In this document: positions 13,085 to 21,530 of the stretch, piece after piece
Position numbering within the stretch: position 1 is the stretch's first letter
Layout of the letters: the number at the start of each line of letters is the position of its first letter
Assembly: GCA_023374045.1 (NCBI GenBank)
Contig: CM041780.1
Location: 88,191,627 to 88,255,626 of the forward strand
Reading direction: 5' to 3'
Source: Limonium bicolor
Taxonomy: Eukaryota > Streptophyta > Magnoliopsida > Caryophyllales > Plumbaginaceae
Length of the DNA stretch: 64,000 nt
Made by a program: the position numbers and the translations under genes
Notes under the pieces: model-generated
The model's database searches: none
Told to the model about the DNA's origin: nothing
The model's input: the letters and a program-made list of their open reading frames with translations, nothing else

Positions 13085-13952
13085 TGAAATACCCCAAACC
13101 TTAATATATTGTTTAAACACTTAAATATGGTATATTAAGACTAAAAAGAGTCTTAGAAACATTAGTAAACAAATTTAAACAAAAGAAAACACAAGATGTG
13201 CTTTAAGGTCAATAAAGGCCAAAATGTGCTCTAAGCTTGGGGTAAGCTTGGTTAAGACCTAATGAACTTACCAAGATCTTAATTATATGCTAATGAACAT
13301 ATTAAACCATTACCAAAGAAAACCAAGCTTGAAAACAAGTTTAAACACAAAATGTGCTTTAAGGAGTCTTAAAGCACATTTTTGAAAAATTGTCTTGTAA
13401 ATGAATTTTGAATGGCTAAATGTCCATCATTACTCTTTAATTACATGTGTACTATATAGTATCACATTTGGAAGTCTATATCAATGGGAAATCAAAATTT
13501 TCACTTCTATGTGCCTTGTTTTCATGAATAGTGATTTTTATAAGCTATTTTGTAACATATGTTTGTATAAGTAATTAAATTGACAAATAAAGACTATAAT
13601 ACCCTCATACTACTATTGGGGGCCGGTTTTTAAGGTTGGTGACACACCACCCTTGTTAGCTTGTTAAGAAAATAAAGAAGACTACTTAAGTACCTTTTTA
13701 CTTTATAAAGCATAATATCTTCAAAAGCAAATTCTATCTTATTCTCTCATTTCTTTCCTTCATTTCCCACGGTTCCAAACACCTTCTTCAACATCTCTTC
13801 TTTATTCTCTCACGGTTTGCAATAGTACACACCACCATCTCCATCTTTGATCTCTTGTAAAATCTAGCTCACTTGTCCAAATCAAAACAAACACCACCAA
13901 TCTCTTCCTCTCATCAAGCTCTTCATTTCTATCTTCTTAAAATTCCAAGACA
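13085..13952 (+). mobile_element. LTR start (F), plus strand, runs into the gap
   Basis: TGAAATACCCCAAACC begins at 13085, and the next 870 bases are homologous to, but clearly diverged from, the inverted copy at 14453-15196. Whether this is a solo LTR or the 5' LTR of an element hidden by the gap cannot be told. Confidence 0.65.
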
Positions 13953-14452
13953 NNNNNNNNNNNNNNNNNNNNNNNNNNNNNNNNNNNNNNNNNNNNNNNN
14001 NNNNNNNNNNNNNNNNNNNNNNNNNNNNNNNNNNNNNNNNNNNNNNNNNNNNNNNNNNNNNNNNNNNNNNNNNNNNNNNNNNNNNNNNNNNNNNNNNNNN
14101 NNNNNNNNNNNNNNNNNNNNNNNNNNNNNNNNNNNNNNNNNNNNNNNNNNNNNNNNNNNNNNNNNNNNNNNNNNNNNNNNNNNNNNNNNNNNNNNNNNNN
14201 NNNNNNNNNNNNNNNNNNNNNNNNNNNNNNNNNNNNNNNNNNNNNNNNNNNNNNNNNNNNNNNNNNNNNNNNNNNNNNNNNNNNNNNNNNNNNNNNNNNN
14301 NNNNNNNNNNNNNNNNNNNNNNNNNNNNNNNNNNNNNNNNNNNNNNNNNNNNNNNNNNNNNNNNNNNNNNNNNNNNNNNNNNNNNNNNNNNNNNNNNNNN
14401 NNNNNNNNNNNNNNNNNNNNNNNNNNNNNNNNNNNNNNNNNNNNNNNNNNNN
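13953..14452. other. Assembly gap (500 N)
   Basis: Exactly 500 unknown bases, which suggests a placeholder length. The gap separates two inverted LTR copies and removes most of E1's 3' LTR and its left insertion boundary. Open frames spanning it have no meaning. Confidence 0.99.
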
Positions 14453-15196
14453 GGCTAGATGGAGCTAGCATGGAGTTGCTCTTCACGTTAATGGAGAAGG
14501 GAGAGAGAGCAAGAAATCGTGAGAAACAAAGGAGAATGAAGAAGTGAGGAGAGAGAACTAATAAAGTGTGATATTTATGTAAAAGTGAATAGTGCTTTTG
14601 CTTTACAAAACTTTATTTGCCTAATGAGTCATGAAGGTGGTGACTCACCTTATAAGAAACCGGCCCCCCTTTGTAACAGGGGTACTTAAGTCATTGTTGA
14701 CCAAATATCTCACTTATATTGACTTATGTTATAAACTAGCTTAAATAATTTACTATTCACCAAACAAGGCACATTGTTGTGAAATTTTTGATTTCCCATT
14801 ATATAGACTACTTCCAAATGTGATACTATATAGTACACATGTTAATTAAAGAGTAATGACGGACATTTAGCCATTCCAAACTCATTTACAAGACAATTTT
14901 TCAAAAATGTGCTTCTCCTTAAAGCACATTTTGTGTTTTAACTTGTTTTCAAGCTTGGTTTTCTTCGGTAATTGATTTAAAATGACCATTAGGATATTAC
15001 TAAGGTCTTAGAACATATTTGGGTACTCTCCCAAGTCTCTCCAAGCTTAGAGCACGTTTTTGCTTAAACTGCTCTTTTGGTGTTTCCTTATATTTTCTTT
15101 GATTAGAAATGTTTCTTAATGTTTATAAGGCATTATTTAGCCTCCTTATATCTTATTTTATCATTTAAACACCATATCTAAGTTTGGGGTATTTCA
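14453..15196 (-). mobile_element. E1 3' LTR, first 744 bases only
   Basis: This segment matches 42537-43280, the right arm of E1's 5' LTR, almost base for base. It ends at 15196 in GGGGTATTTCA, the reversed LTR start, directly beside the polypurine tract. The remaining LTR of roughly 3.4 kb is lost in the gap. Confidence 0.85.
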
Positions 15197-15214
15197 ATCT
15201 ACCCCCTTAAAAGA
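15197..15214 (-). promoter_or_regulatory. E1 polypurine tract
   Basis: Read on the minus strand, TCTTTTAAGGGGGTAGAT lies directly before the LTR start TGAAATACC. It is nearly identical to the tract of element A, so the two families are related. Confidence 0.85.
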
Positions 15215-15545
15215 ACTTTGTCCTCAAAGTTCACATATGTGCTTAATCATTCCCGGTACTCAATTCCCTTAATCTTAACACCACATCTTATATTCACATT
15301 CACACATCTCAAGACTCAAGGTCAATCTCAAATACATATCATAAGTATCATAACTCAAACTTACACCGAAGTGTATTAACTTACACAAATTCACATCTTA
15401 AACAACCAAACAAACGACAAACATGATCGTTTCCTAACTCAAAAGCGAGGAAGCTCTACCCCCCCTTAAAAAGGGGTACGCCCGTACCCTATACAGACGA
15501 TCTAGTCAGTAAACAAAGAAGGGTACTTCGCCCTCATCTTATCCT
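15215..15545 (-). other. E1 3' untranslated region
   Basis: These 330 bases lie between the chromodomain end and the polypurine tract. No coding sequence or other feature is visible apart from a CCCCCCCTTAAAAAGGGG-like inverted repeat near 15461-15477. Confidence 0.6.
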
Positions 15546-16092
15546 CTAACTCTCCCACGTGGCCTCTTCGACATCCTGGTTAGACCAGAGAACCTTCACC
15601 AGTCGCACTGACTTGTGGCGAGTGTCCCTAGTCTTACTATCCAAGATTCTCTGAGGAGTCTCCACGGATCTCATATTCGGTTCTAAAGTCAACCTCTCAG
15701 GTTCTAACACATGGGAGGGGTGGTGCATGTATTTCTTTAGCTGTGAACATGAAAAACATCATGCACTTTACCCAGCTCTGCAGGTAAATTTAACTTGTAA
15801 GCAACCGGGCCCACCCGCTCCGTAATCTCATAAGGACCAACAAATTTCGGGCTTAATTTGCCCTTCTGCCCAAACCTGAATACACCCTCATCGGTGAAAC
15901 TCGCAGAAATACCTGGTCGCCCACTGCGAACTCCAGGTCCCGTCGTCGAACATCAGCATACGACTTCTGCCTATCTTGAGCAGCTTTCATGTTCTCCCTG
16001 ATTTGCTGAACTTCAGCCTTAACTTGTTCTAAATACTCTGGTCCTATAATGACCGTCTCACTCGACTCATCCCAAGGAGCGGTGTACGACAT
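15546..16092 (-). pseudogene. pol: E1 pol: integrase C-terminus and chromodomain
   Basis: This is the C-terminal part of a chromovirus integrase in two frames with a frameshift near 15730-15850. The 15853-16092 segment has the post-core helix ([19 protein letters not shown]) and [11 protein letters not shown], the usual lead-in to the GPY/F module. The 15546-15728 segment has RILDSKTRDTRHKSVRLVKV, LW and EEATWE, which is a Tekay-type chromodomain tail. In chromoviruses this module steers integration toward particular chromatin. It ends WES followed by a stop, so the last residues of the family consensus are missing. Confidence 0.85.
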
Positions 16093-16685
16093 GGTCTACC
16101 GTACAACGCTTGAAAAGGTGCCATCTTGATCGAAGCGTGATAGCTGTTGTTGTATGAAACTCGATCAGATGCAATCTGTCAATCCAACTGCCCTGGAAGT
16201 CTAAGGCACATGCTCTCAGCATGTCCTCGAGTGTCTGAATAGTACGCTCAGTCTGACCATCTGTCTGAGGATGGAACGCGGTACTCACTCAGCTTGAGTT
16301 CTGTACCCAACGCTTCTCTGGTAGCTCTCCAGTACCTCGAAAGGAATCTGGTATCTCTATCTGACACTATGGTCTTTGGTATCCCGTGATGTCTCATGAT
16401 TTCTTTCTCAAATAACTCAGCTAATTTGGTCACCTTCCAAGTATCCTTCATCGGTATGAATCGGGCTACTTTGGTAAGGCGATCCACCACCACCCATATC
16501 ATGTTGAGACCTCCCCTAGCAGGTGGAAGCCCAACTACGAAGTCCATGGAGATATCATGGAACTTCCACTCGGAACTGGCATCGACTGTACCATTCCGCC
16601 CAGTCGTCGGTGCTCGAATTTCACCTTCTGGCATGTGAGACACCTCAAGACGAACTCGGTAACATCTGTCTTCATCCCCGACCAC
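16067..16685 (-). pseudogene. pol: E1 pol: integrase catalytic core
   Basis: DDE integrase core in two overlapping frames (16248-16685 and 16067-16288) with a frameshift around 16280. The catalytic residues are visible in context: the first Asp in WVVVDRLTKVARF, the second in TIVSDRDTRF, and the Glu in the helix after [35 protein letters not shown] precedes the core as usual. The enzyme would join element cDNA to host DNA. The broken frame means this copy, as assembled, would not make it. Confidence 0.9.
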
Positions 16686-17118
16686 CAGAAGTATCTCTTC
16701 ATGTCTTTATACATTTTAGAGGCTCCCGATGGATGGAAACTGAAGAACAGTGTGATTCTCTAAGTATACGGTCTTTCAGATCCGTGTTGCCTCGTGGTAT
16801 GCATAACCGGCCCTTAAGTCTGATCAGATCATCATCATGAAGTCTGAAGTCGTATTTCTGACTCTCAAAGGTACCATCTGTCAGCTTCTGTCTGACCTCT
16901 CTCATGTACTCATCTGTCCTCTGAGCCTCTCGCACCTCATCAACCAAGCTGGAGAAAGAAACTAGCGAATGGAGTGAGTGTGCTCGACAGCTCAGGGCAT
17001 CTGCTACAACATTGGCCTTCCCCTCTTTGTATTGGAGGTCAATGTCATAGTCTTTCAGAAACTCTAACCATCCCTCGCCTCTGTCGAAGATTTAACTCCT
17101 TCTGAGTGAATATGTATC
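16686..17118 (-). pseudogene. pol: E1 pol: RNase H end to integrase zinc-finger region, frameshifted
   Basis: The open stretch 16699-16947 reads as the linker after RNase H (DEVREAQRTDEYMREVRQKL, LCIPRG) and enters the integrase N-terminal region (LRESHCSS). It then loses frame before the HHCC finger, whose second half reappears in another frame left of 16690. The segment 16948-17118 also needs a frame change to link RNase H with this linker. E2 has the same order, better preserved. Confidence 0.75.
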
Positions 17119-17592
17119 TCAAACTCTTGTGATCGGTGTAGATCGTGACACTAACCCCATATAAGTATGGCGCCATATCTTCAAAGCGAAGACTACAGCT
17201 CCCAGCTCTAAATCATGTATGGGGTAGTTCTCCTCATGTTTCTTCAACTGGCGTGAGGCATATGCCACCACCTTGCCATGTTGCATGAGCACGCAACCCA
17301 GCCCTCTGCCGGATGCATCACAATAAACCTCAAAGCCCTCTGTACCGTCTGGAATGGTCAGAACCGGTGCAGTGGTCAGTGAGTCCTTCAAGTGCTGAAA
17401 TGATCTCTCACAGTCAACTGTCCACAAGAATGGTGCATCCTTCTTCATCAGACTGATCATCGGTTTCGCGACCTTGCTGAAATCTCTAACAAACCTCCTG
17501 TAGTAACCTGCCAGACCGAGAAAGCTCCGGATGTCGGTAACAGTCTTCGGCCTTGGCCAAGTACGTACGGCATCAATCTTTGCTGGATCCAC
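17119..17592 (-). pseudogene. pol: E1 pol: RT connection and RNase H
   Basis: It opens with [20 protein letters not shown] and [13 protein letters not shown], the Gypsy RT thumb/connection signature, and continues into RNase H with [35 protein letters not shown] and [19 protein letters not shown]. The first RNase H Asp (in YCDAS) and the Glu in HDLEL are present. The frame is lost after the WRHTYMG part, where related elements continue with TDHKSL. RNase H removes RNA from the RNA-DNA hybrid during reverse transcription. Confidence 0.9.
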
Positions 17593-17621
17593 TGCGATCC
17601 CAGCATCTGAGATGACATGAC

Positions 17622-18197
17622 CTAGGAAAGAGACCTGGTCAAGCCAAACTCACACTTGGAGAACTTAGCATATAGCTGGTTCTCCCTCAATATTTCCAAT
17701 ACCCTCCTCAGATGTTCCTCATGCTCAACCTTAGACTTCGAATATATCAAAATCTCATCAATAAACACCACAACCGACTTGTCCAGCTGCTCCCGGAACA
17801 AGCGGTTCATCAGATCCATAAACTTCGCCGGTGCGTTCGACAAACCGAACGGCATCACTGTAAACTCATAGTGGCCGTATCGTGTCCGGAATGCCGTCTT
17901 CTCAATGTCTCCCTCCTTAATGGCTATCTGATGATACCCCGATCTGAGATCAATCTTGGAGAACACAGATGCTCCCTTCAACTGATCGAACAGATCGTCA
18001 ATGCGGGGTAGTGGGTACTTATTCTTCACTGTCACTGCATTCAGCTCTCTGTAGTCGATGCAGAGGCGGAGACTACCATCCTTCTTCTTCACGAAGAGGA
18101 CTGGCGCTCCCCATGGTGACACACTTGGTCTAATGAATCCCTTATCCAACAAATCTTTCAATTGTTCTTTTAACTCAGTCATTTCTGCCGGAGCCAT
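17622..18197 (-). pseudogene. pol: E1 pol: reverse transcriptase, active site FIDE
   Basis: Reverse transcriptase core: [76 protein letters not shown] and [14 protein letters not shown]. In the family the active site is FIDD, with two Asp binding metal. Here the codon at 17754-17756 is GAG, so the second Asp is Glu. The frame is lost after CEFGL, where FLGHV would be expected. Together with the frameshifts this suggests the copy is not autonomous, though a single-base error is possible. Confidence 0.92.
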
Positions 18198-18900
18198 ACG
18201 GTATGGTGCCTTGGCTATCGGTCCGGTACCAGGTAGAAGCTCGATGGTGAACTCTACCTCCCTCCCGAGTGGGTGGCATGCCGGGCAGTTCCCGTGGAAA
18301 TAAGTCGGGGAACTCCGACACTACCGGTAAGTCGGGGTCGAACTCAGGGTCTCTCTTTATGTCCTGTACATAGCAGAGGTATACTTCTTCCTTTCTCCTT
18401 AATTCTCTATACATTGCCATGGCGGTGATGATCCTAGTCGAAGGCTCTCTGGGCCTCTGGCGGTATGATATTGTTACCCCAGACGGACTCCTGAGCAGCA
18501 ATCTATGCTCGGCGCAGAGGATACGTCCCTTGTGCCGCTCCAACCAGTTCATCCCGAAGATAACATCAAATCCTAGCTTACTGAACTCTATGAAACTGAC
18601 TGGAAAGTCTTCTCCCTTAATTCTGACAGTGGCTCCTCGGTAGTAACGAGTGCAACGAACCTTCTCCTTAGACGGGAGCGTAACCGTGAAGTCGGGTAGC
18701 TCATCAGCGTCTAGCCCCAACCTGCTCGCGAATGATGCCGAGACAAAGGTATGCGAGGCCCCTGAGTCGAAGAGAACTGATGCCTCAATCCCATTAATCG
18801 GAAAGGTGCCGGTGAGGATGGTACCGCTAGCGTCGCCTGTGCCTCTGTAAGTATGCTTAACGCACCTTCCGTACCGAGTCCATAACCTAATTGTGTTCAC
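18175..18900 (-). pseudogene. pol: E1 pol: aspartic protease and start of RT region
   Basis: Retropepsin-type protease with the catalytic motif LFDSGASHTFVS and the later GFDVIFGMNWLERHKGRILC strand. Linker sequence with [20 protein letters not shown] follows, as in Gypsy elements. The frame slips after PGMPP, and the RT lead-in continues in the overlapping frame ending near 18197. The first in-frame ATG is at 18900, so Pol could begin there or by an unknown readthrough or splicing route. In E2 the protease follows the zinc knuckle directly; here the AlkB domain and a stop come between. Confidence 0.88.
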
Positions 18901-19040
18901 AAGCTTTATGAGTATTGATGGTATAACAAGAGTCGTAACAATTTATATGAACACACTGTTATTTTATTCATGACCATCCTGTTTACAACGTGTGCTTTAA
19001 TCTTACATCTCCTTCCTCATCTCATTCTAACATTACATGG
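18901..19040 (-). other. Non-coding spacer between AlkB stop and protease
   Basis: These 140 bases have stops in all minus-strand frames. They contain possible donors (GTAAGA, GTAATG) after the AlkB stop, and a possible acceptor, TACTTACAG, lies just downstream near 18850. How Pol is expressed past this spacer is not clear from the sequence. Confidence 0.5.
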
Positions 19041-19778
19041 CTAATATTGTCTAAAGGTCAGGTTTAATCTTCCTGGTCTCATATGCGTCGCATTGATTAC
19101 TGCTGACGGTGCTGTATTCAGCTTGATTCTCTTAATCCCATGGTATAACATCCTTGATTCTCCTCCCAAAATTAACACATCACCTGACTTAAGTACCAAC
19201 TTATCTACACGGTCCGCACGCTTCTGCTCGCCGTATAAAAACTCTGCATCATCCCCAATGGACCAAGACACTACGGGTATCCCTTTTCGAGAGACTCCGT
19301 TGTCTCGTCCTTATCCTGGTGTAGTCCCAGTCTCCCATCCTTCTCGTAGAAGTTTACAATGCAAATGTCTGTCTGGATGTCTGGAATCGGTTCAGCTTCC
19401 AACTGCTGAGCGATTTCCACGACTTGTGTAATAACTGGATGGAACTCTTCGGGTATTCCCGGTGGTGAGACTCCATCTTGCTCCCTCATGGTTTGGTAAT
19501 TCTTGGCATACGGATTCCATTCCTTGCCCAAGCTCATCATTTTTAATTTCATCCGTGCTCCCCCTGGGTACTCCGGTGTGTAAAAACCTCCCGGTCCCAT
19601 TCCTAGTTGATTGCATCTTCTGATGATGGCTATTTGTGCTTCGGGTGTCAGGTATCCCTTAATAAAATCATACCTGGGCGGATAACCTGACATTGTTCGG
19701 TTGGAAAGTCTATGGTTTCGATGTCGGTGTGCTCCGGGTTAGGTGTAGATGGTATTGGGTAGCAGATGTTGAATCTTC
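19041..19778 (-). pseudogene. ALKBH1-like: AlkB-type (plant ALKBH1-like) Fe(II)/2-oxoglutarate dioxygenase domain inside E1
   Basis: About 245 codons between gag and protease. Motifs in order: FNIC near the start, VIRPGMILL, GMGPGGFYTPEY, MKLKMMSLGKEWNP, ICIVNFYEKDGRLGLHQDKD, SWSIGDDAEFLYG, SGDVLILGG, LYHGIKRI and RPGRLNLTFRQY, then a TAG stop. Iron ligands are His (19319-19321) and Asp (19313-19315) of HQD and the distal His (19140-19142). 2-oxoglutarate contacts are the Arg residues of RLNLTFR (19068-19070, 19050-19052). Such enzymes oxidatively remove methyl groups from nucleic acid. The motifs and the C-terminal ending resemble plant ALKBH1-type proteins. Two one-base deletions, near 19657 and 19288, break the frame; both look recent or erroneous, because the protein resumes without loss. 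The domain itself shows no intron, as expected for cDNA capture. Confidence 0.9.
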
Positions 19779-19914
19779 CTAAAGTGGTAGTAAGTTATAT
19801 CTTACTTAAGTTATAATCTCATCTTATTCTTACTTAACTCATTTATTCACCAAGCATGCATGATAATGCGGTAAGCAGGTAGTTTTTTTTATTACTAAAT
19901 GGTTATAATGGTAC
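19779..19914 (-). other. Candidate intron 3 joining gag to AlkB (136 bases, GT-AG)
   Basis: The minus strand reads CCAG|GTACCATT at the donor and TTACTACCACTTTAG|GAAG at the acceptor. The interval is AT-rich and has stops in the gag frame. Removing it joins gag (ending SSRP plus one base) to the AlkB N-terminal frame in phase 1, with no stop, through to the FNIC motif. The match of phase on both sides is the main support. No transcript evidence is available here. Confidence 0.55.
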
Positions 19915-20202
19915 CTGGCCTTGATGAGAGTTCAGGCTCATCGTCCCGGTCCACCATGTGTAAAGTGGGTCCCGACTTCTGGGTCGCCCTTGGGTTCTTG
20001 TCTGCCGGCTGCTGCACCTTCCTCTGACCGTCAGATCCAGCTCCCTGATCGGTCTTGCCCTTGCCCCTGGTATCGGGCCTATAGGCTCTGCTAGCAGGGT
20101 TCCGGTAACACTCATATGCCCGGTGTCCATAAACTCCACAAAAGTTGCACTCCACCTTATTCCCTTTACAATCAAGTCCGGGGTGGTCCTTGTGACACCC
20201 AC
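19915..20202 (-). CDS. gag: E1 gag exon 3: zinc-knuckle region
   Basis: It encodes the nucleocapsid part of Gag: a first Cys/His cluster (GGCHKDHPGLDC) followed by a CX2CX4HX4C zinc knuckle, CNFCGVYGHRAYEC, then a basic, low-complexity tail (RGKGKTDQGAGSDGQRK). Zinc knuckles bind the element's RNA for packaging. The open frame actually runs from 20284 to 19895; I trim it to the candidate splice sites. Its reading frame is the same as exon 2 and continues into AlkB through candidate intron 3. E2 has the matching knuckle at 52300-52402 but with protease directly after it. Confidence 0.75.
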
Positions 20203-20337
20203 CTACAAATGAAGCGTCGCTGGTAGCCACCATCGGCTCCCTTCTCAGTCTCAGATCCTGCTGATTCATAATGTCAATTCTCATATCTCAAATGGTTACT
20301 AATTTGTTTCTTAACTCATTTAATATCAATTCCTTAC
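20203..20337 (-). other. Candidate intron 2 in gag (135 bases, GT-AG)
   Basis: Donor AAGG|GTAAGGAA and acceptor TTCATTTGTAG|GTGGG on the minus strand. The unspliced frame has a TGA stop at 20288-20290 inside the interval. Splicing removes a multiple of three bases and joins a basic Gag tail directly to the zinc-knuckle Cys/His cluster. An alternative is that the TGA is a plain nonsense change, so this is weaker than introns 1 and 3. Confidence 0.4.
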
Positions 20338-20593
20338 CCTTTGGCGCCCTAGAGCGCAGGGGTGTAGCTGCATAAGCATACGTCAACTTCAGTGGCTCTT
20401 CCGGAGCCTTCTCCTTTTCCTCCTTCCCCTTTGGGTTCTGATTTTTCTGGGCCTGAGGCTGGTACTTTTGTTTCTTGTACCCTCCTTGCCCTTGACTTTC
20501 TGAGCTCTTACCAGCAGTCTTCCTCTTAGCATTCTCCTCGTCCCTCAGCTGGACGGTTATCTCAACCTTAGCAGCGGCATGATAGCACTCCTC
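20338..20593 (-). CDS. gag: E1 gag exon 2: basic linker
   Basis: It opens EECYHAAAKVEITVQLRDEE, which resembles the end of the Gypsy Gag capsid domain, followed by a Lys/Gln-rich tail (KKQKYQPQAQKNQNPKGKEE). The open frame upstream to 20617 is ascribed to intron 1. It probably links the capsid with the RNA-binding zinc knuckle. No stop lies within the segment. Confidence 0.65.
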
Positions 20594-20679
20594 CTGCTTT
20601 TCCATAGTATTAGTCACTCTTATTTCTCATAATCTAAATCTTACTCATTACTTACTCAAATCTCAATCATTCTTATTAC
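20594..20679 (-). other. Candidate intron 1 in gag (86 bases, GT-AG)
   Basis: Donor TTGCAG|GTAATAAG and acceptor GGAAAAGCAG|GAGG on the minus strand, with a plant-like branch-point sequence GTGACTAATAC about 22 bases before the acceptor. The interval is AT-rich and has stops in the gag frame. It is phase 0: the codons CAG and GAG on either side are intact, and the join gives continuous Gag-like protein. An out-of-frame insertion is the alternative. Confidence 0.6.
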
Positions 20680-21321
20680 CTGCAAGGTAGTATAACTCGT
20701 CGGCCCCATACCGTAGCGGAGTCGATGGCTAAGCCCGCCATAGAAGCGGTCCACCAGGATCTGGTCAGAATATCCAAGACCTGGCAGAAGACGGAGCAAG
20801 GCAGTGAACTCTGAGTAATACTCGTCCACTGTCATCTTGTCCGTCTGCTTAAGCGCATCCAACTGTAAGCGCTTCTTCATCTGGACATGGGCGGGGTAGT
20901 ACTTTGCTCGTAGCAAGGCGGTGTACTGCTCCCAGCCGAACTCTGGATTGGCCACATGCTCGGCCCTCACCAGCTTCCACCAATCGCCTGCCGCCCCCTT
21001 TAGATAGAAAGCAGCTAGACGCACCTTGATCCCAGCAGGGACATCAAGGGTCTCGAAGGCGGTCTCCAACTCGGAGATGTACGCCTCAAGCTTGGCGGGA
21101 TCGGTCTCCCCCTTAAAGTGCGCGGGTCGAAGATCTGCAAGACTCTTCACCCAGTTTAGTTCCCTAGGTTGTGGCGGTGGAGGTGGTGCACCCACACCAG
21201 GCTGATAGCCCATATGCCCTAATGCGGCAGCTACGATCTCTGCGATCGTCTGCCCTCCAGGTATTCCTGAAGCATCATCACCCTGGCCGCGACCTCGGCT
21301 TCCCCTAGGACGTCCTGCCAT
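20680..21321 (-). CDS. gag: E1 gag exon 1: capsid (retrotransposon Gag) domain
   Basis: Gag forms the virus-like particle. From ATG 21321 (chosen over 21333 because MAGRPRGSRGRGQG has the basic start typical of Gag), the protein has a Pro/Gly-rich region, then a Retrotrans_gag domain: FKGETDPAKLEAYISELETA, LKGAAGDWWKLVRAEH, FGWEQYTALLRAKYYP, MTVDEYYSEFTALLRLLPG and FYGGLSHRLRYGMGP. About 214 residues with no frameshift, the best preserved part of E1. The frame would stop soon after 20680 if candidate intron 1 were retained. Confidence 0.9.
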
Positions 21322-21530
21322 CTGAATAAGCATAATTCACATTAGATTTGTATTCACCACTGTTTCGGTTAACGAATTTATAACGTTCGTAGACGATAAA
21401 GACGATCCACGCTTATTAGTGGCCATCTGACTCTACTCACTCTAACTTCTCACACCCTTAACCCATCACTTATTCCTTAGCTTATATCCTAACTCGGTGG
21501 TTACTCATGTCCGGTATTTCTTGATCAGAG
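21322..21530 (-). other. E1 5' untranslated region; primer site not identified
   Basis: About 200 bases lie between the 5' LTR and the gag ATG. The expected initiator-Met primer-binding motif TGGTATCAGAGC is not found after the LTR end, although E2 has it. The sequence here is CGCTCTGATCAAGAAATACC, which looks rearranged. The LTR terminus is also CG in place of CA. Either this copy is mutated here or it uses another primer. Confidence 0.55.

Noticed and set aside
13873..14547. Open frames across 13873-14547 on both strands
   Set aside because: They span the 500-N gap and so carry no information.
19041..19778. AlkB region as bacterial contamination or a virus-derived AlkB
   Set aside because: It is embedded in order within gag-pol, flanked by element sequence on both sides, and its motifs and C-terminal end look like plant ALKBH1-type proteins. 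A phylogeny would settle this.
20203..20337. Shorter 51-base and longer 80-base versions of candidate intron 2
   Set aside because: The 51-base option is below the usual plant minimum and the 80-base option shifts the frame away from the zinc knuckle.
21511..21530. Split GGTAT...ATCAGAGC as an initiator-Met primer site for E1
   Set aside because: It lies on the wrong strand for a minus-strand element and is interrupted by six bases; probably a rearranged remnant.
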